Source: Anaerolineales bacterium (GTDB lineage: Bacteria; Chloroflexota; Anaerolineae; 4572-78; J111). Taken from it: 64,000 nt of DNA. Positions 54,358 to 62,428 of the stretch are shown here, piece by piece. Location of the stretch: assembly GCA_015075185.1 (NCBI GenBank), contig JABTUW010000001.1, forward strand, positions 248,001 to 312,000, in the 5' to 3' direction. A program made the position numbers and the translations under genes. Numbering within the stretch: position 1 is the stretch's first letter; each line of letters starts with the position of its first letter. The notes below the pieces were generated by a model that saw nothing but the letters and a program-made list of their open reading frames with translations, ran no database searches and was not told the DNA's origin.

Positions 54358-54567
54358 TTACAGCTTCACCACGTTGCTGGCCTGAGGCCCTTTGGCGCTC
54401 TGTTCGACCGAGAATTCAACCCGGTCGCCCTCTTCCAAGTTGCGGAAGCCCTCCGCCTGGATAGCCGAGTAATGCACAAAGACATCGGGGCCATCGTTGC
54501 GGGTGATAAAGCCATACCCTTTGGAACCATTAAACCACTTAACGGTGCCGGTGATCCGCTCGCTCAT
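54358..54567 (-). CDS. cspA: Cold-shock domain protein
   Basis: 69 residues, a single cold-shock domain. [17 protein letters not shown] includes RNP1 (KGYGFI) and DVFVHYSAI is RNP2. RNA/ssDNA chaperone of the cytoplasm. RBS GGAAGGAGGATAATCCCCC precedes the ATG. The predicted 5' leader is about 130 nt, as is common for temperature-controlled csp genes. Confidence 0.96.
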   Translation of the reverse strand: MSERITGTVKWFNGSKGYGFITRNDGPDVFVHYSAIQAEGFRNLEEGDRVEFSVEQSAKGPQASNVVKL

Positions 54568-54703
54568 GGGGGATTATCCTCCTTCCCTACAAGTTTCATA
54601 GGGCAGTCCCCATTTTTCGGCTCGCAAAAACTCGCTCAAAGCCGGTAGGCGAGCGTTTCTCTGGCGTAGCTGAAACTCGGGAATGATGCATCCTACTGTG
54701 ACA

Positions 54704-54732
54704 AATATAACACACTGCCCCAAATCCGTCAA
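54704..54732 (-). promoter_or_regulatory. Promoter of the cold-shock gene
   Basis: Minus strand: -35 TTGACG (54732-54727), 17-bp spacer, -10 TATATT (54709-54704). The predicted transcript start near 54697 leaves a 5' untranslated region of roughly 130 nt. Confidence 0.65.
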
Positions 54733-54760
54733 ATATACCTATGTCAACTCATTTTACCTC

Positions 54761-54789
54761 TTGACATACCTAGACTTTCTATGTATAAT
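54761..54789 (+). promoter_or_regulatory. Perfect consensus sigma-70 promoter for the MoxR operon
   Basis: TTGACA (54761-54766), 17-bp spacer, TATAAT (54784-54789). The leader to the MoxR start is about 110 nt. An AAGGAG just after the -10 is too far from the ATG to serve as its RBS, and no other RBS is evident. Confidence 0.8.
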
Positions 54790-54904
54790 CGAAGGAGACT
54801 CAACTGAACGGCCAATAAGTTGGGTGAGATTTGATGTGGCCGCCTGAAAAATCTATAATCTCAACTGAGCTTTTCTTTTATCACTGCTTTAAACGCAAAA
54901 ATTT

Positions 54905-55975
54905 ATGACTCAAATCGCCGCCCAAACTCCCGATACAGTGTTGTCCCGTGTGCCCGGCCCAGCCTATAAAAGCCTGACCCTACTGGAAGCGATCGAGTTT
55001 ATTGACCGGCTCCAGGAGAACGTCAGCCAGGCTGCGGTAGTCAAACCTCCCACTTTGAAGCTGATTTTAACCGCCATTTTAGGGCGCGGCCACCTGCTGC
55101 TGGAGGACGTGCCTGGTGTGGGCAAAACCCTGGTAGCCAAGGCTCTGGCCCGCTCGATCAGCGCCAGCTTCAAGCGGGTCCAATGCACCCCCGATTTGCT
55201 GCCCAGCGACATTACCGGTGCCTCTATCTACAATCAAAAGGAGCAGCGTTTTATTTTTGTGCCCGGCCCCCTGTTTGCCCAGTTTGTGCTGGTGGACGAA
55301 ATCAACCGGGCCACCCCACGCACCCAGTCGAGTTTGTTGGAAAGCATGGCCGAGCGCCAGGTGACGGTGGACGGGCAGCGCTACACCCTGGAAGAGCCTT
55401 TCTTTTTGATTGCCACCCAAAACCCGGTGGAAACTACCGGCACGTTCCCGCTGCCTGAGGCTCAGTTAGACCGTTTTCTGATTTCGCTCAGCCTGGGTTA
55501 TCCCCAATTTGAAGAGGAAGTACTGATTTTGGAGCGTGAGGAACAGGAGGACCCGTTGACTACCCTAGAAGCCGTCCTCTCCCCCGGCGATGTGCTGGCC
55601 CTGCAAGAGTTAGTCAAAAATGTGGGAGTGGTCCGCCCGCTCAAAGAGTATGTTGTTAACCTGCTGACTGCTACCCGCAGTCACCCTGATGTTTTGTTAG
55701 GCGTCAGCCCCCGGGGCGGCGTCGCCTTGCAGCGTGCGGCCCAGGCGATGGCCCTGCTCAATCATCGTGATTTTGTCACCCCCGACGATATTAAGACCGT
55801 GGCCAGGGCTGTGTTAGGCCATCGCCTTATCACTCATGAACGCTCAACCGAATTAGCCCACAGTATCGTGGACATGGTGCTCAATTCCGTCCCGGTACCG
55901 ATCCACCCTCCGGGCAAGGCTGCTTCCGCCACCTTGCGGCATCTCTCCAGCCGGCTTGATAAGAACGAGACCTAA
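54905..55975 (+). CDS. MoxR-family AAA+ ATPase
   Basis: 356 residues. Walker A LLEDVPGVGKTLVAKALA, Walker B FVLVDEINRATPRTQSSLLE, sensor 1 LIATQNPVETTGTFPLPEAQ, and C-terminal lid SPRGGVALQRAAQAMALL. MoxR ATPases act as chaperones together with DUF58/VWA partners, which here are encoded directly downstream. No Shine-Dalgarno is visible before the ATG. Confidence 0.94.
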   Translation: MTQIAAQTPDTVLSRVPGPAYKSLTLLEAIEFIDRLQENVSQAAVVKPPTLKLILTAILGRGHLLLEDVPGVGKTLVAKALARSISASFKRVQCTPDLLPSDITGASIYNQKEQRFIFVPGPLFAQFVLVDEINRATPRTQSSLLESMAERQVTVDGQRYTLEEPFFLIATQNPVETTGTFPLPEAQLDRFLISLSLGYPQFEEEVLILEREEQEDPLTTLEAVLSPGDVLALQELVKNVGVVRPLKEYVVNLLTATRSHPDVLLGVSPRGGVALQRAAQAMALLNHRDFVTPDDIKTVARAVLGHRLITHERSTELAHSIVDMVLNSVPVPIHPPGKAASATLRHLSSRLDKNET

Positions 55976-55980
55976 GCGCA

Positions 55981-57228
55981 ATGCCCAGCACGCGAGCCTG
56001 GAGTCTCTTTATCCTGGCCCTCATTCTCTACTTTTTGGCCAATCAAACCCAGGTCGGGTGGGTCTACATTTTCACCGACATGCTGATTGGCCTGCTTGTT
56101 GTGGCTGCCTTTTATTCCTGGGGTTCCCTCAATACCCTTCAAGTTAGCCGAAGCTTACGTCCGGAATCATCCGTTTCAAGTGACTCCTCCCTTGAAACGC
56201 AGTTCAGCGACAGGACCATAGATGGACCAGATGAGTTTGATCTGGCGCCGCTCTCCATTCACGAAGATGACCCTATCGAAGTCACTTTACAGTTTCAGCA
56301 CACCGGCCTGAGACCCGCCTTACTGGTCGGCGGGCTGGAACAGTGTCCCTTTGCCCCGGCGGCAGAGCAGGCACAACCTTTCTTCATTCCTGCTTTGTTC
56401 GCCGGTCAAGCTAGCAGCTTGACCTACCAAACAAGCGGCGACCGGCGGGGTGTCTACACTTTTGCCCCAATTGGGTTGGGGTCGAGAGGGCCGTTTGGCT
56501 TATTTCAAACGCGGCGCACGCTGGCCGTCCCTGGCGAGATTTTGATTTATCCGGCCTATTACCCCCTCAAACGCCTGCGTCTCTTTGAGAAAAGAGAGTT
56601 TGCCGAACAATCGGCCCTGCGTCTGGGCGGGGGCAGCCAGGTAATCGGCACGCGGGAGTACCGTCCCGGCGACTCGCTGCGGCAAATCCATTGGCGCAGC
56701 ACCGCCCGCACCGGCCAATTGATCGTCAAGGAATTCAACGATGACGAGCAGCAGGCCTTCACCGTTGTGCTGGACCTCCAGGCCGACATTACGCCAAATC
56801 AGGGCAAATTTTCCCCCTTTGAAACGGCCATCCGCCTGGCGGCCAGTTTTGGGTATTATGCCACCCGCAAGAATATTCCTCTTCGCCTCTACGGAGCCAG
56901 CCCCCACTGGACGCCTCCAGCCATGCCCCTCAGTTGGTGGGCCACCCTAAATTACCTGGCCAAAGTGCAGAACGACGGCCAGGAACCGCTGGCGAAGGTC
57001 CTTAACCGTCTACCTCCTTCAACCTTTGTCGTCGTCTTGATCAGCCGCCCCGACGAAACGATTATCAAGGCGCTGTCCACTTTAACCCAGCCCGGCCGAT
57101 CTACCCTGACGATTTTTATCACCCCGGACGGTGTGCTCCCGTCCCTAGCCGCATCGCTGAAAAGCACTCACTTGACCGTCAAAAGTGTAAATCCCTATAA
57201 CTGGCTAGATTTTTTGACCGATTTGTAA
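55981..57228 (+). CDS. DUF58 domain protein
   Basis: 415 residues. Two N-terminal membrane helices (LFILALILYFLANQT, FTDMLIGLLVVAAFYSW), a beta-rich middle domain, then the DUF58 core around residues 200-290 (EFAEQSALRLGGGSQVIGTR, EYRPGDSLRQIHWRSTARTG) leading into a VWA-like fold (FTVVLDLQADITP). The usual partner of MoxR; probably membrane-bound with the bulk in the cytoplasm. It starts 5 bp after moxR and ends 3 bp before the transglutaminase gene. Confidence 0.9.
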   Translation: MPSTRAWSLFILALILYFLANQTQVGWVYIFTDMLIGLLVVAAFYSWGSLNTLQVSRSLRPESSVSSDSSLETQFSDRTIDGPDEFDLAPLSIHEDDPIEVTLQFQHTGLRPALLVGGLEQCPFAPAAEQAQPFFIPALFAGQASSLTYQTSGDRRGVYTFAPIGLGSRGPFGLFQTRRTLAVPGEILIYPAYYPLKRLRLFEKREFAEQSALRLGGGSQVIGTREYRPGDSLRQIHWRSTARTGQLIVKEFNDDEQQAFTVVLDLQADITPNQGKFSPFETAIRLAASFGYYATRKNIPLRLYGASPHWTPPAMPLSWWATLNYLAKVQNDGQEPLAKVLNRLPPSTFVVVLISRPDETIIKALSTLTQPGRSTLTIFITPDGVLPSLAASLKSTHLTVKSVNPYNWLDFLTDL

Positions 57229-57231
57229 CCC

Positions 57232-59376
57232 ATGAGATTTTTTTCTTCTCAAAAGGAACCCGAACGCTCTCGAACCCTCCGCTACCTTATCTTGGCGGCC
57301 ATGCTCGTGCCCCTGCTGGCGCTGGCGCGGGTGGGCAACCTGTGGCCGCAAGTATTACTGGCCGGGCTGGGTATCAGCGCCGGGCATTGGTACAGTTATG
57401 CTCGGCTGGACCGCCAGAGCTGGCTGGTGCGGGCAGTTATGTTTGCGGCGATCCACGTCGCGCTGCTGTGGATGTGCGCCGGGCTGGTCAACGGGATCAC
57501 GCTCCCGCAGGCGCAATTCGCCATCTTTGCCCAAGCCATCACCAGCTTCGACCTGCGCTACCGCCGTAGTTTGTTTAATACCCTTATTCATAGCCTGGCG
57601 AACCTGTACATTGCCGCCTCGCTGAGCCGCACCGCCGAGTTGGGTCTTTATCTCATCCTGTTTGCCGTTTTTGTCTTGGCCGCCTTTTTTGTCGCCGAAA
57701 AAGAGGATGGCCAGAAAGCAGCCAAACTCCATCCGACCCCCAACGTCCAGACTCAAACGCCGACACGTGGGCGGCGAGGATGGCTTATTTTTGGAGTCGC
57801 TTTTGGCCTGATCACCCTCTGCGCCATCTTCACTATTTTCCTGTTCACTCCGCGCTTTGCCGGTCGCCCGCTGGTGCCGCCTTTTACGATCAATGTGCCT
57901 TTGCGCGGTGGGATCAAATCCCAAATTATCAACCCCGGCGTACCCTTGGTCCAAATCAACGGCTGGAACGACGGCAGCAGCGACTATTTCTACGGTTTCG
58001 ATACCAACCTGGATCTGCGCTATCGCGGCGGCCTGAGCGACGAGATCGTGATGTACGTGCGCAGCCCCAGCCGCAGCTACTGGCGCAGTCACAGCTACGA
58101 TTTCTACACGGGCGAAAGTTGGGGCCAGAGCGACCCGACCCTCACGCCGGTGGCTCGCCGCCGCCGGGTCTACTTTGAAATCTCGCCGCCGCTTGGCTCC
58201 CCTCAATCGTCAGCCCAGGCGGGACAGGCCGGGCAGCAAATCGTCCAATCATTTACCCTGGCCAAAGACCAGCCCAATCTCGTGTTTGCGGCCTATCGCC
58301 CGGCTGAAATTTTTATCGTCGCCGAGAACCTTTCCAGGGATAGTGGGGACGGTCTGCGCCTGCCTGAAACACTCAAAGCAGGCATGACCTACAGCGTAGT
58401 TTCTTACCGGCCCAATTTCGATCCCACCCTCCTGCGCCAGGCGTCCACCCGTTACCCCCCTAACATCAGCCAGCGCTACCTGCAACTGCCCGCCAACATA
58501 TCAGAGCGGGTCAGTAACCTGGCCCAAACTCTCACCGCCCCTTATACCAACAATTACGATAAAGTCATAGCCCTGACCGAGCACCTGCTGACCAACTACC
58601 CCTACAATTTCTTTCCGCCGCCCCACCCACCCAGAGCGGAAGTTGTGGATACCTTTTTATTCGAGGATCGCCAGGGCGTGTGCGAACAATACGTGACCGC
58701 CCTGGTGGTCATGGCCCGCACCCTGGGGATTCCGGCCCGGCTGGCCACCGGCTACGGCTCCGGCGATTACAACCCCCTGACCGGCTACTACGAGGTCCGG
58801 CTCAACCATGCCCACTCCTGGGCCGAAGTTTATTTTCCCGAATCCGGCTGGGTCCCGTTCGATCCGACGCCGGGCTGGACGCCGCAGCCTTATCCCACGC
58901 CGGTGCAAACCTGGCTCTTCTCCGGCAGCCAGGTTTTTGGCTTCGACCTGCCCATCGCCGGGTTGGTTTCCGGCGGAGCGGCCGGCCTGGCCTTTATGGC
59001 TCCCTTCCTTTTTGGTTCGGCTGTTGTGGTAGGGTTGGGGCTTCTGGCGCTCTACCTATACCGGCGGTTCAAGCCAGCTTTCGCCCTGCCGCAGTTTCAA
59101 CGCGCCCCGGCGACCGACCGCACCCGGCGGCTGATCCTGAGCCTGTATGAGCAGGGATCCAAGCTTTTAACCCGCCGCAAGTACCGTCAGCGGGAAAAGT
59201 GGGAGACACTGCATGAGTATGCTCAAAGGGTGGGAAAGCTAGCCAGCCTGAGTCGGTTGACCCAGGCGGCCGAAATTGCGGCGTACCGGCCCGAAGCGCC
59301 GGATGCGGAAACGGTGGATAAGGCGAAAGCAGCGTTAGTCTCTTTACAGAACGAGGTCAAGCAGCTACCAACCTGA
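57232..59376 (+). CDS. Membrane transglutaminase-like protein (TgpA type)
   Basis: 714 residues. An N-terminal block of about six membrane helices, a large extracytoplasmic part with the transglutaminase core, then a further helix near residue 590 and a cytoplasmic DUF4129-like tail. Catalytic triad residues are visible: Cys in DRQGVCEQYVTALVVMAR, His in LNHAHSWAEVYFP, Asp in GWVPFDPTPGW. Third member of the MoxR-DUF58-TgpA operon, whose physiological role is poorly defined (surface protein modification or cell-envelope stress are suggested for relatives). Confidence 0.92.
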   Translation: MRFFSSQKEPERSRTLRYLILAAMLVPLLALARVGNLWPQVLLAGLGISAGHWYSYARLDRQSWLVRAVMFAAIHVALLWMCAGLVNGITLPQAQFAIFAQAITSFDLRYRRSLFNTLIHSLANLYIAASLSRTAELGLYLILFAVFVLAAFFVAEKEDGQKAAKLHPTPNVQTQTPTRGRRGWLIFGVAFGLITLCAIFTIFLFTPRFAGRPLVPPFTINVPLRGGIKSQIINPGVPLVQINGWNDGSSDYFYGFDTNLDLRYRGGLSDEIVMYVRSPSRSYWRSHSYDFYTGESWGQSDPTLTPVARRRRVYFEISPPLGSPQSSAQAGQAGQQIVQSFTLAKDQPNLVFAAYRPAEIFIVAENLSRDSGDGLRLPETLKAGMTYSVVSYRPNFDPTLLRQASTRYPPNISQRYLQLPANISERVSNLAQTLTAPYTNNYDKVIALTEHLLTNYPYNFFPPPHPPRAEVVDTFLFEDRQGVCEQYVTALVVMARTLGIPARLATGYGSGDYNPLTGYYEVRLNHAHSWAEVYFPESGWVPFDPTPGWTPQPYPTPVQTWLFSGSQVFGFDLPIAGLVSGGAAGLAFMAPFLFGSAVVVGLGLLALYLYRRFKPAFALPQFQRAPATDRTRRLILSLYEQGSKLLTRRKYRQREKWETLHEYAQRVGKLASLSRLTQAAEIAAYRPEAPDAETVDKAKAALVSLQNEVKQLPT

Positions 59377-59622
59377 AAAATAAAGTACTGCTCCTACCGA
59401 TACCCAATCAACCTTCAATTAATGACAAGCTTAGCAATTCGGTACCAACGATTTGTTAACCAGTTCATTTTGGCAAAGTCTTACGCTATCCAAAAACTGA
59501 TCCCACCTCCAATCGGGAAAATTTCCCGACCCAAATAGGAGCCTGCCCCCAAGACAACGGGAAGGTTCCCGTGCTATCCTGTTGATAGATTAACAATTTT
59601 CAACTCAATCAGGAGAACAAAA

Positions 59623-60266
59623 ATGAACACCTATCAAACCTTGCAACAAAAAGCGTTGGGGCTGGCCTTTATTTTGGGGCCGCTGTTTTTGATAGTTGGT
59701 GCGGTTATTTACCTATTGGGTATTGGCCTTAACCCTGGTAGGGCGCATAGTTGGATTGAAGGCATCTTTATGACATACGGCATTATCTTGATGATCCCCA
59801 TCTATTTTGAATTGGCTCGTATTCTGGGGCAGCGTTCACCAATTTTTGGTATCATCTGTGCCATTACCGGGCTGGGTTGGGGGATCGGCGTTATGGGGCT
59901 ACCAACCGGCTGATGCAGGTGGAACTCATCAGAGTCGGTCTGAATGAGGATATCTTCGACCTGTTCAATCACCCCGGCTGGATGCCGGTCATCATCTGGA
60001 TGTTGCTGGGTATGTTCACCTCCCTACTTTTAGGGATTGGGTTACTCTGGCGAGGCGGCATTCCTCGGTGGGCAGCGGTTTTGCTTATCTTGGCAACTAT
60101 CTTTTTTGTGATTGGACAAGCTACCGAAGATGAGTTGGGGCTAATCGGACCAACGGTCTTCTATCCACTCGCTTGCCTATCATGGTTAGTGGCTCTCGCT
60201 CCGATTGGATTGCGGTATTTGGGCGGCAATAGTCAAGTTTATGTTGACGAAATGGCAACGGCTTAA
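59623..60266 (+). pseudogene. Multi-pass membrane protein, frameshifted copy
   Basis: Two overlapping frames (59623-59913 and one continuing to 60266) together match the intact paralogue at 60405-61055: first MNTYQTLQQKALGLAFILG ... GLGWGIGVMG, then in the -1 frame RLMQVELIRVGLNED ... VALAPIGLRYLGGN. The break lies at a GGGG run (59895-59898); one extra G restores a single frame of about 214 residues. It could be a true recent mutation, a phase-variable G tract or a sequencing error. Function unknown; six predicted membrane helices. Confidence 0.8.
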
Positions 60267-60386
60267 GCCTGAGGTTGAAACCTCAGGCTACATCGGTAAA
60301 GTCGGCTCAAAGCCGACTCGGATGACTGAATCTGGAAACAGTCAGCGTACTTCTAAATTTTCAGCCCCGAGTTTCAACTCGGGGCC
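60266..60386. repeat. Cluster of three palindromes in REPIN-like order
   Basis: Hairpin 1 (60266-60289): 10-bp stem AGCCTGAGGT with loop TGAA. Hairpin 2 (60300-60318): AGTCGGCT-CAA-AGCCGACT. Hairpin 3 (60364-60385): GCCCCGAGT stem with loop TTCA, so in the opposite orientation to hairpin 1. The mirror-image outer pair with a spacer resembles a REPIN of a family different from the GTAG one. It begins at the stop codon of the frameshifted gene. Confidence 0.65.
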
Positions 60387-60404
60387 AACACAAAAGGAGA
60401 GCAA

Positions 60405-61055
60405 ATGAATACCTATCGAACTTTGCAACAAAAAGTGTTGGGCCTGGCTTTTATTCTGGGGCCGCTGCTCATGACAATTGGCGCGGCTATCTACCTGCTG
60501 GGCATCGAACGTAGCCCCGACGGCACCAGCAGTTGGGTGGAAGGTATTTTTCTGGCCTTTGGCATCCTGATATTTGTCCCCATTTATTTTGAACTGGCCC
60601 GTATTCTAGGCCAACGTGCCCCGATTTTTGGCATCATCTGTGCTATTACCGGCTTGGGGTTTGCCATAGGGGTCCTCCCCTCATCAGACCGGATTCTGCA
60701 AGTGGACCTGATTAACGCCGGTCTCAATGAGTCGGTCTGGAATGTTACGGGGAATCACCCGGGCTGGATACCTTTTGTTATCTGGCTGATGTTGGGCATG
60801 TTCACCTCACTCTTTTTAGGCGTTAGTTTGCTCTGGCAGGGTGGTTTGCCGCGCTGGACGGCAGTGCTACTCATTCTGGCCCCGATTTTCTTTGTCCTAG
60901 GCCAGGGCGCCGGTGAGGATATTGCCTGGTGGCAGGTCGGCATATTCTACCCGCTGGCCTGCCTGACCTGGCTGGTGGCGCTGGCCCCCATTGGCCGGCG
61001 TTATCTGGCGGGTGATAGTCGGGCTTATGAATTAGAAATGGCAACGGCCGTTTAA
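60405..61055 (+). CDS. Multi-pass membrane protein of unknown function
   Basis: 216 residues, RBS AAAGGAGAGCAA. Six hydrophobic segments, for example VLGLAFILGPLLMTIGAAIY, IFGIICAITGLGFAIGVLPS and WLMLGMFTSLFLGVSLLWQG. It is the intact copy of a tandem duplication; the frameshifted copy precedes it. I do not recognise the family. Neighbours (a SRPBCC protein and repeats) give no functional hint. Confidence 0.8.
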   Translation: MNTYRTLQQKVLGLAFILGPLLMTIGAAIYLLGIERSPDGTSSWVEGIFLAFGILIFVPIYFELARILGQRAPIFGIICAITGLGFAIGVLPSSDRILQVDLINAGLNESVWNVTGNHPGWIPFVIWLMLGMFTSLFLGVSLLWQGGLPRWTAVLLILAPIFFVLGQGAGEDIAWWQVGIFYPLACLTWLVALAPIGRRYLAGDSRAYELEMATAV

Positions 61056-61059
61056 ACGC

Positions 61060-61087
61060 TGTAGGACAAACTTAAGTTTGTCCTACA
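61060..61087. repeat. GTAG palindrome (REP), copy 1
   Basis: A perfect 28-bp palindrome: half-site TGTAGGACAAACTT followed by its exact complement. The core is identical to those at 61664-61689 and 62387-62412. It lies 4 bp after the membrane-protein stop codon. Confidence 0.9.
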
Positions 61088-61117
61088 TACCCTGATTCTT
61101 AACAAAGGAGGGCACCA

Positions 61118-61642
61118 ATGAAAAAGATATTGAAATGGATCGGCATTATATTGGGCGGATTGCTGGGATTGATCCTGATTGCCGCTCTGGGCTTGTACAT
61201 TTTCGGGCCTGACTCGGTCACCGCCCGGTCAGAAGTAGAGATTACCGCTTCGCCTGAAGCTGTCTTTGCGGAATTTACCAACTACGACGACTGGTATGAA
61301 CTGTGGGACGTGGTTGAGGTGACTCCCCCGCCGGAGCCACAGGGGGCCGGCAGCGCATTTCGATTTGTAGAGCCTGACGGCACGGTGGTCAACGGCGTCA
61401 TCACTCAATACGAGGCGGGGCGCGTTTTCGCCGCCGACCTCAAGATGGAGGGCCTTGAGGCCGACTTCTCCTTCTCCCTCACCCTTGAACCGACCGACAC
61501 CGGCACCCAGGCCGTACTGTACAATGAGGGCAAAGTCGGTGGGCCAATGAAGGTGATGATGGCCGCCTACGCCCTGACCGGCGAATTGGACGCTTACTAC
61601 GCTCTGGTCATCAACCGGCTGAAGACAAAAGCGGAGGGGTAA
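61118..61642 (+). CDS. Membrane-anchored SRPBCC (polyketide cyclase-like) protein
   Basis: 174 residues. One N-terminal membrane helix (WIGIILGGLLGLILIAALGL) and then a SRPBCC/START-like domain: VEITASPEAVFAEFTNYDDW, VNGVITQYEAGRVFAAD, SFSLTLEPTDTGTQAVLYNE. The fold makes a deep hydrophobic pocket, often for lipids or polyketides. The domain would lie outside the membrane. RBS AAAGGAGGGCACC. Confidence 0.85.
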   Translation: MKKILKWIGIILGGLLGLILIAALGLYIFGPDSVTARSEVEITASPEAVFAEFTNYDDWYELWDVVEVTPPPEPQGAGSAFRFVEPDGTVVNGVITQYEAGRVFAADLKMEGLEADFSFSLTLEPTDTGTQAVLYNEGKVGGPMKVMMAAYALTGELDAYYALVINRLKTKAEG

Positions 61643-61663
61643 GGAATAAAGGTGAAGTAATCC

Positions 61664-61689
61664 GTAGGACAAACTTAAGTTTGTCCTAC
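61664..61689. repeat. GTAG palindrome (REP), copy 2, upstream flank of the RAYT gene
   Basis: A perfect 26-bp palindrome with half-site GTAGGACAAACTT, 26 bp before the transposase-like gene. Confidence 0.92.
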
Positions 61690-61715
61690 AAGTTGCTATC
61701 AATTAAAATTGGTAA

Positions 61716-62372
61716 ATGGGCAAAGATAACCTTGTCTACAAATTTTCATATCGCCGTCATTTACCACACTTCCAACCGCCCGGCGCAACCCTGTTTGTTA
61801 CCTCGCGGCTGGCCGGTTCAATTCCGGTGGAAATTCAACAACAACTTCAGGCCGTAGCCGCAAAGGTAGAAGCCACTCTGTCCGGCATGGCCGACCCACA
61901 GAAACGAGCGCAGCAAGCCTATCTGGAACATCGCCGGCTTTTTGGACAATGGGATGCCGCCTTGCACAATACAATTTCGGGGCCTTTTTGGCTTGGGCAG
62001 GCAGAGATTGCCGGATTGGTTGCCCAGGAAATTCACCGGCATGATAACCAGCTTTATGATTTGGATGCTTTTTGTATTATGCCCAACCATATGCATCTGG
62101 TTTTTACACCGTTAGTCAAAGATGATGACACATGCCATTCATTGCCAACTATTATGCAGGTAATCAAAGGCCGGAGCGCCTATCAGTCTAACTTGTTACT
62201 AAATCGCCGGGGGACTTTTTGGCAGCATGAAAATTATGATCATGTTGTCAGAGATGAAGCGGAATGGCAACGAATAATCACCTATACGCTTAACAATCCG
62301 GTTAAAGCCGGTTGGGTTCAACGCTGGCAAGATTGGCCCTGGAGTTATTGTAAGTTCTCAATTGAGGTGTAG
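61716..62372 (+). CDS. REP-associated tyrosine transposase (RAYT, Y1/HUH family)
   Basis: 218 residues. The HUH metal site is in FCIMPNHMHLVFTPL (His-x-His), and the catalytic Tyr is most likely in VIKGRSAYQSNLLL. TFWQHENYDHVVRDEAEWQR and YTLNNPVKAGWVQRWQDWPW are typical C-terminal RAYT blocks. Such proteins nick single-stranded REP DNA at a GTAG-type tetranucleotide beside a hairpin. Here identical GTAG palindromes flank the gene on both sides (61664-61689 and 62379-62420), which is the expected arrangement. The gene has no IS ends of its own, so it is probably a domesticated, single-copy transposase. Confidence 0.92.
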   Translation: MGKDNLVYKFSYRRHLPHFQPPGATLFVTSRLAGSIPVEIQQQLQAVAAKVEATLSGMADPQKRAQQAYLEHRRLFGQWDAALHNTISGPFWLGQAEIAGLVAQEIHRHDNQLYDLDAFCIMPNHMHLVFTPLVKDDDTCHSLPTIMQVIKGRSAYQSNLLLNRRGTFWQHENYDHVVRDEAEWQRIITYTLNNPVKAGWVQRWQDWPWSYCKFSIEV

Positions 62373-62378
62373 TCTATT

Positions 62379-62420
62379 TAGTTGTAGTAGGACAAACTTA
62401 AGTTTGTCCTACTACAACTA
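62379..62420. repeat. GTAG palindrome (REP), copy 3, downstream flank of the RAYT gene
   Basis: A perfect 42-bp palindrome centred on the same 26-bp core (62387-62412), extended outward by TAGTTGTA and its complement. It starts 6 bp after the RAYT stop and ends 8 bp before the histidine kinase ATG. Confidence 0.92.
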
Positions 62421-62428
62421 CCAAGAGC

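Larger units (their letters stand above)
54568..54904. other. 337-bp divergent regulatory region
   Basis: No gene. It holds the long leader and promoter of the cold-shock gene on the minus strand and a perfect consensus promoter for the MoxR operon on the plus strand, about 30 bp apart. Confidence 0.7.

Noticed and set aside
60266..60386. CRISPR array
   Set aside because: The three palindromes differ in sequence and spacing; there are no identical direct repeats with uniform spacers, and no cas genes.
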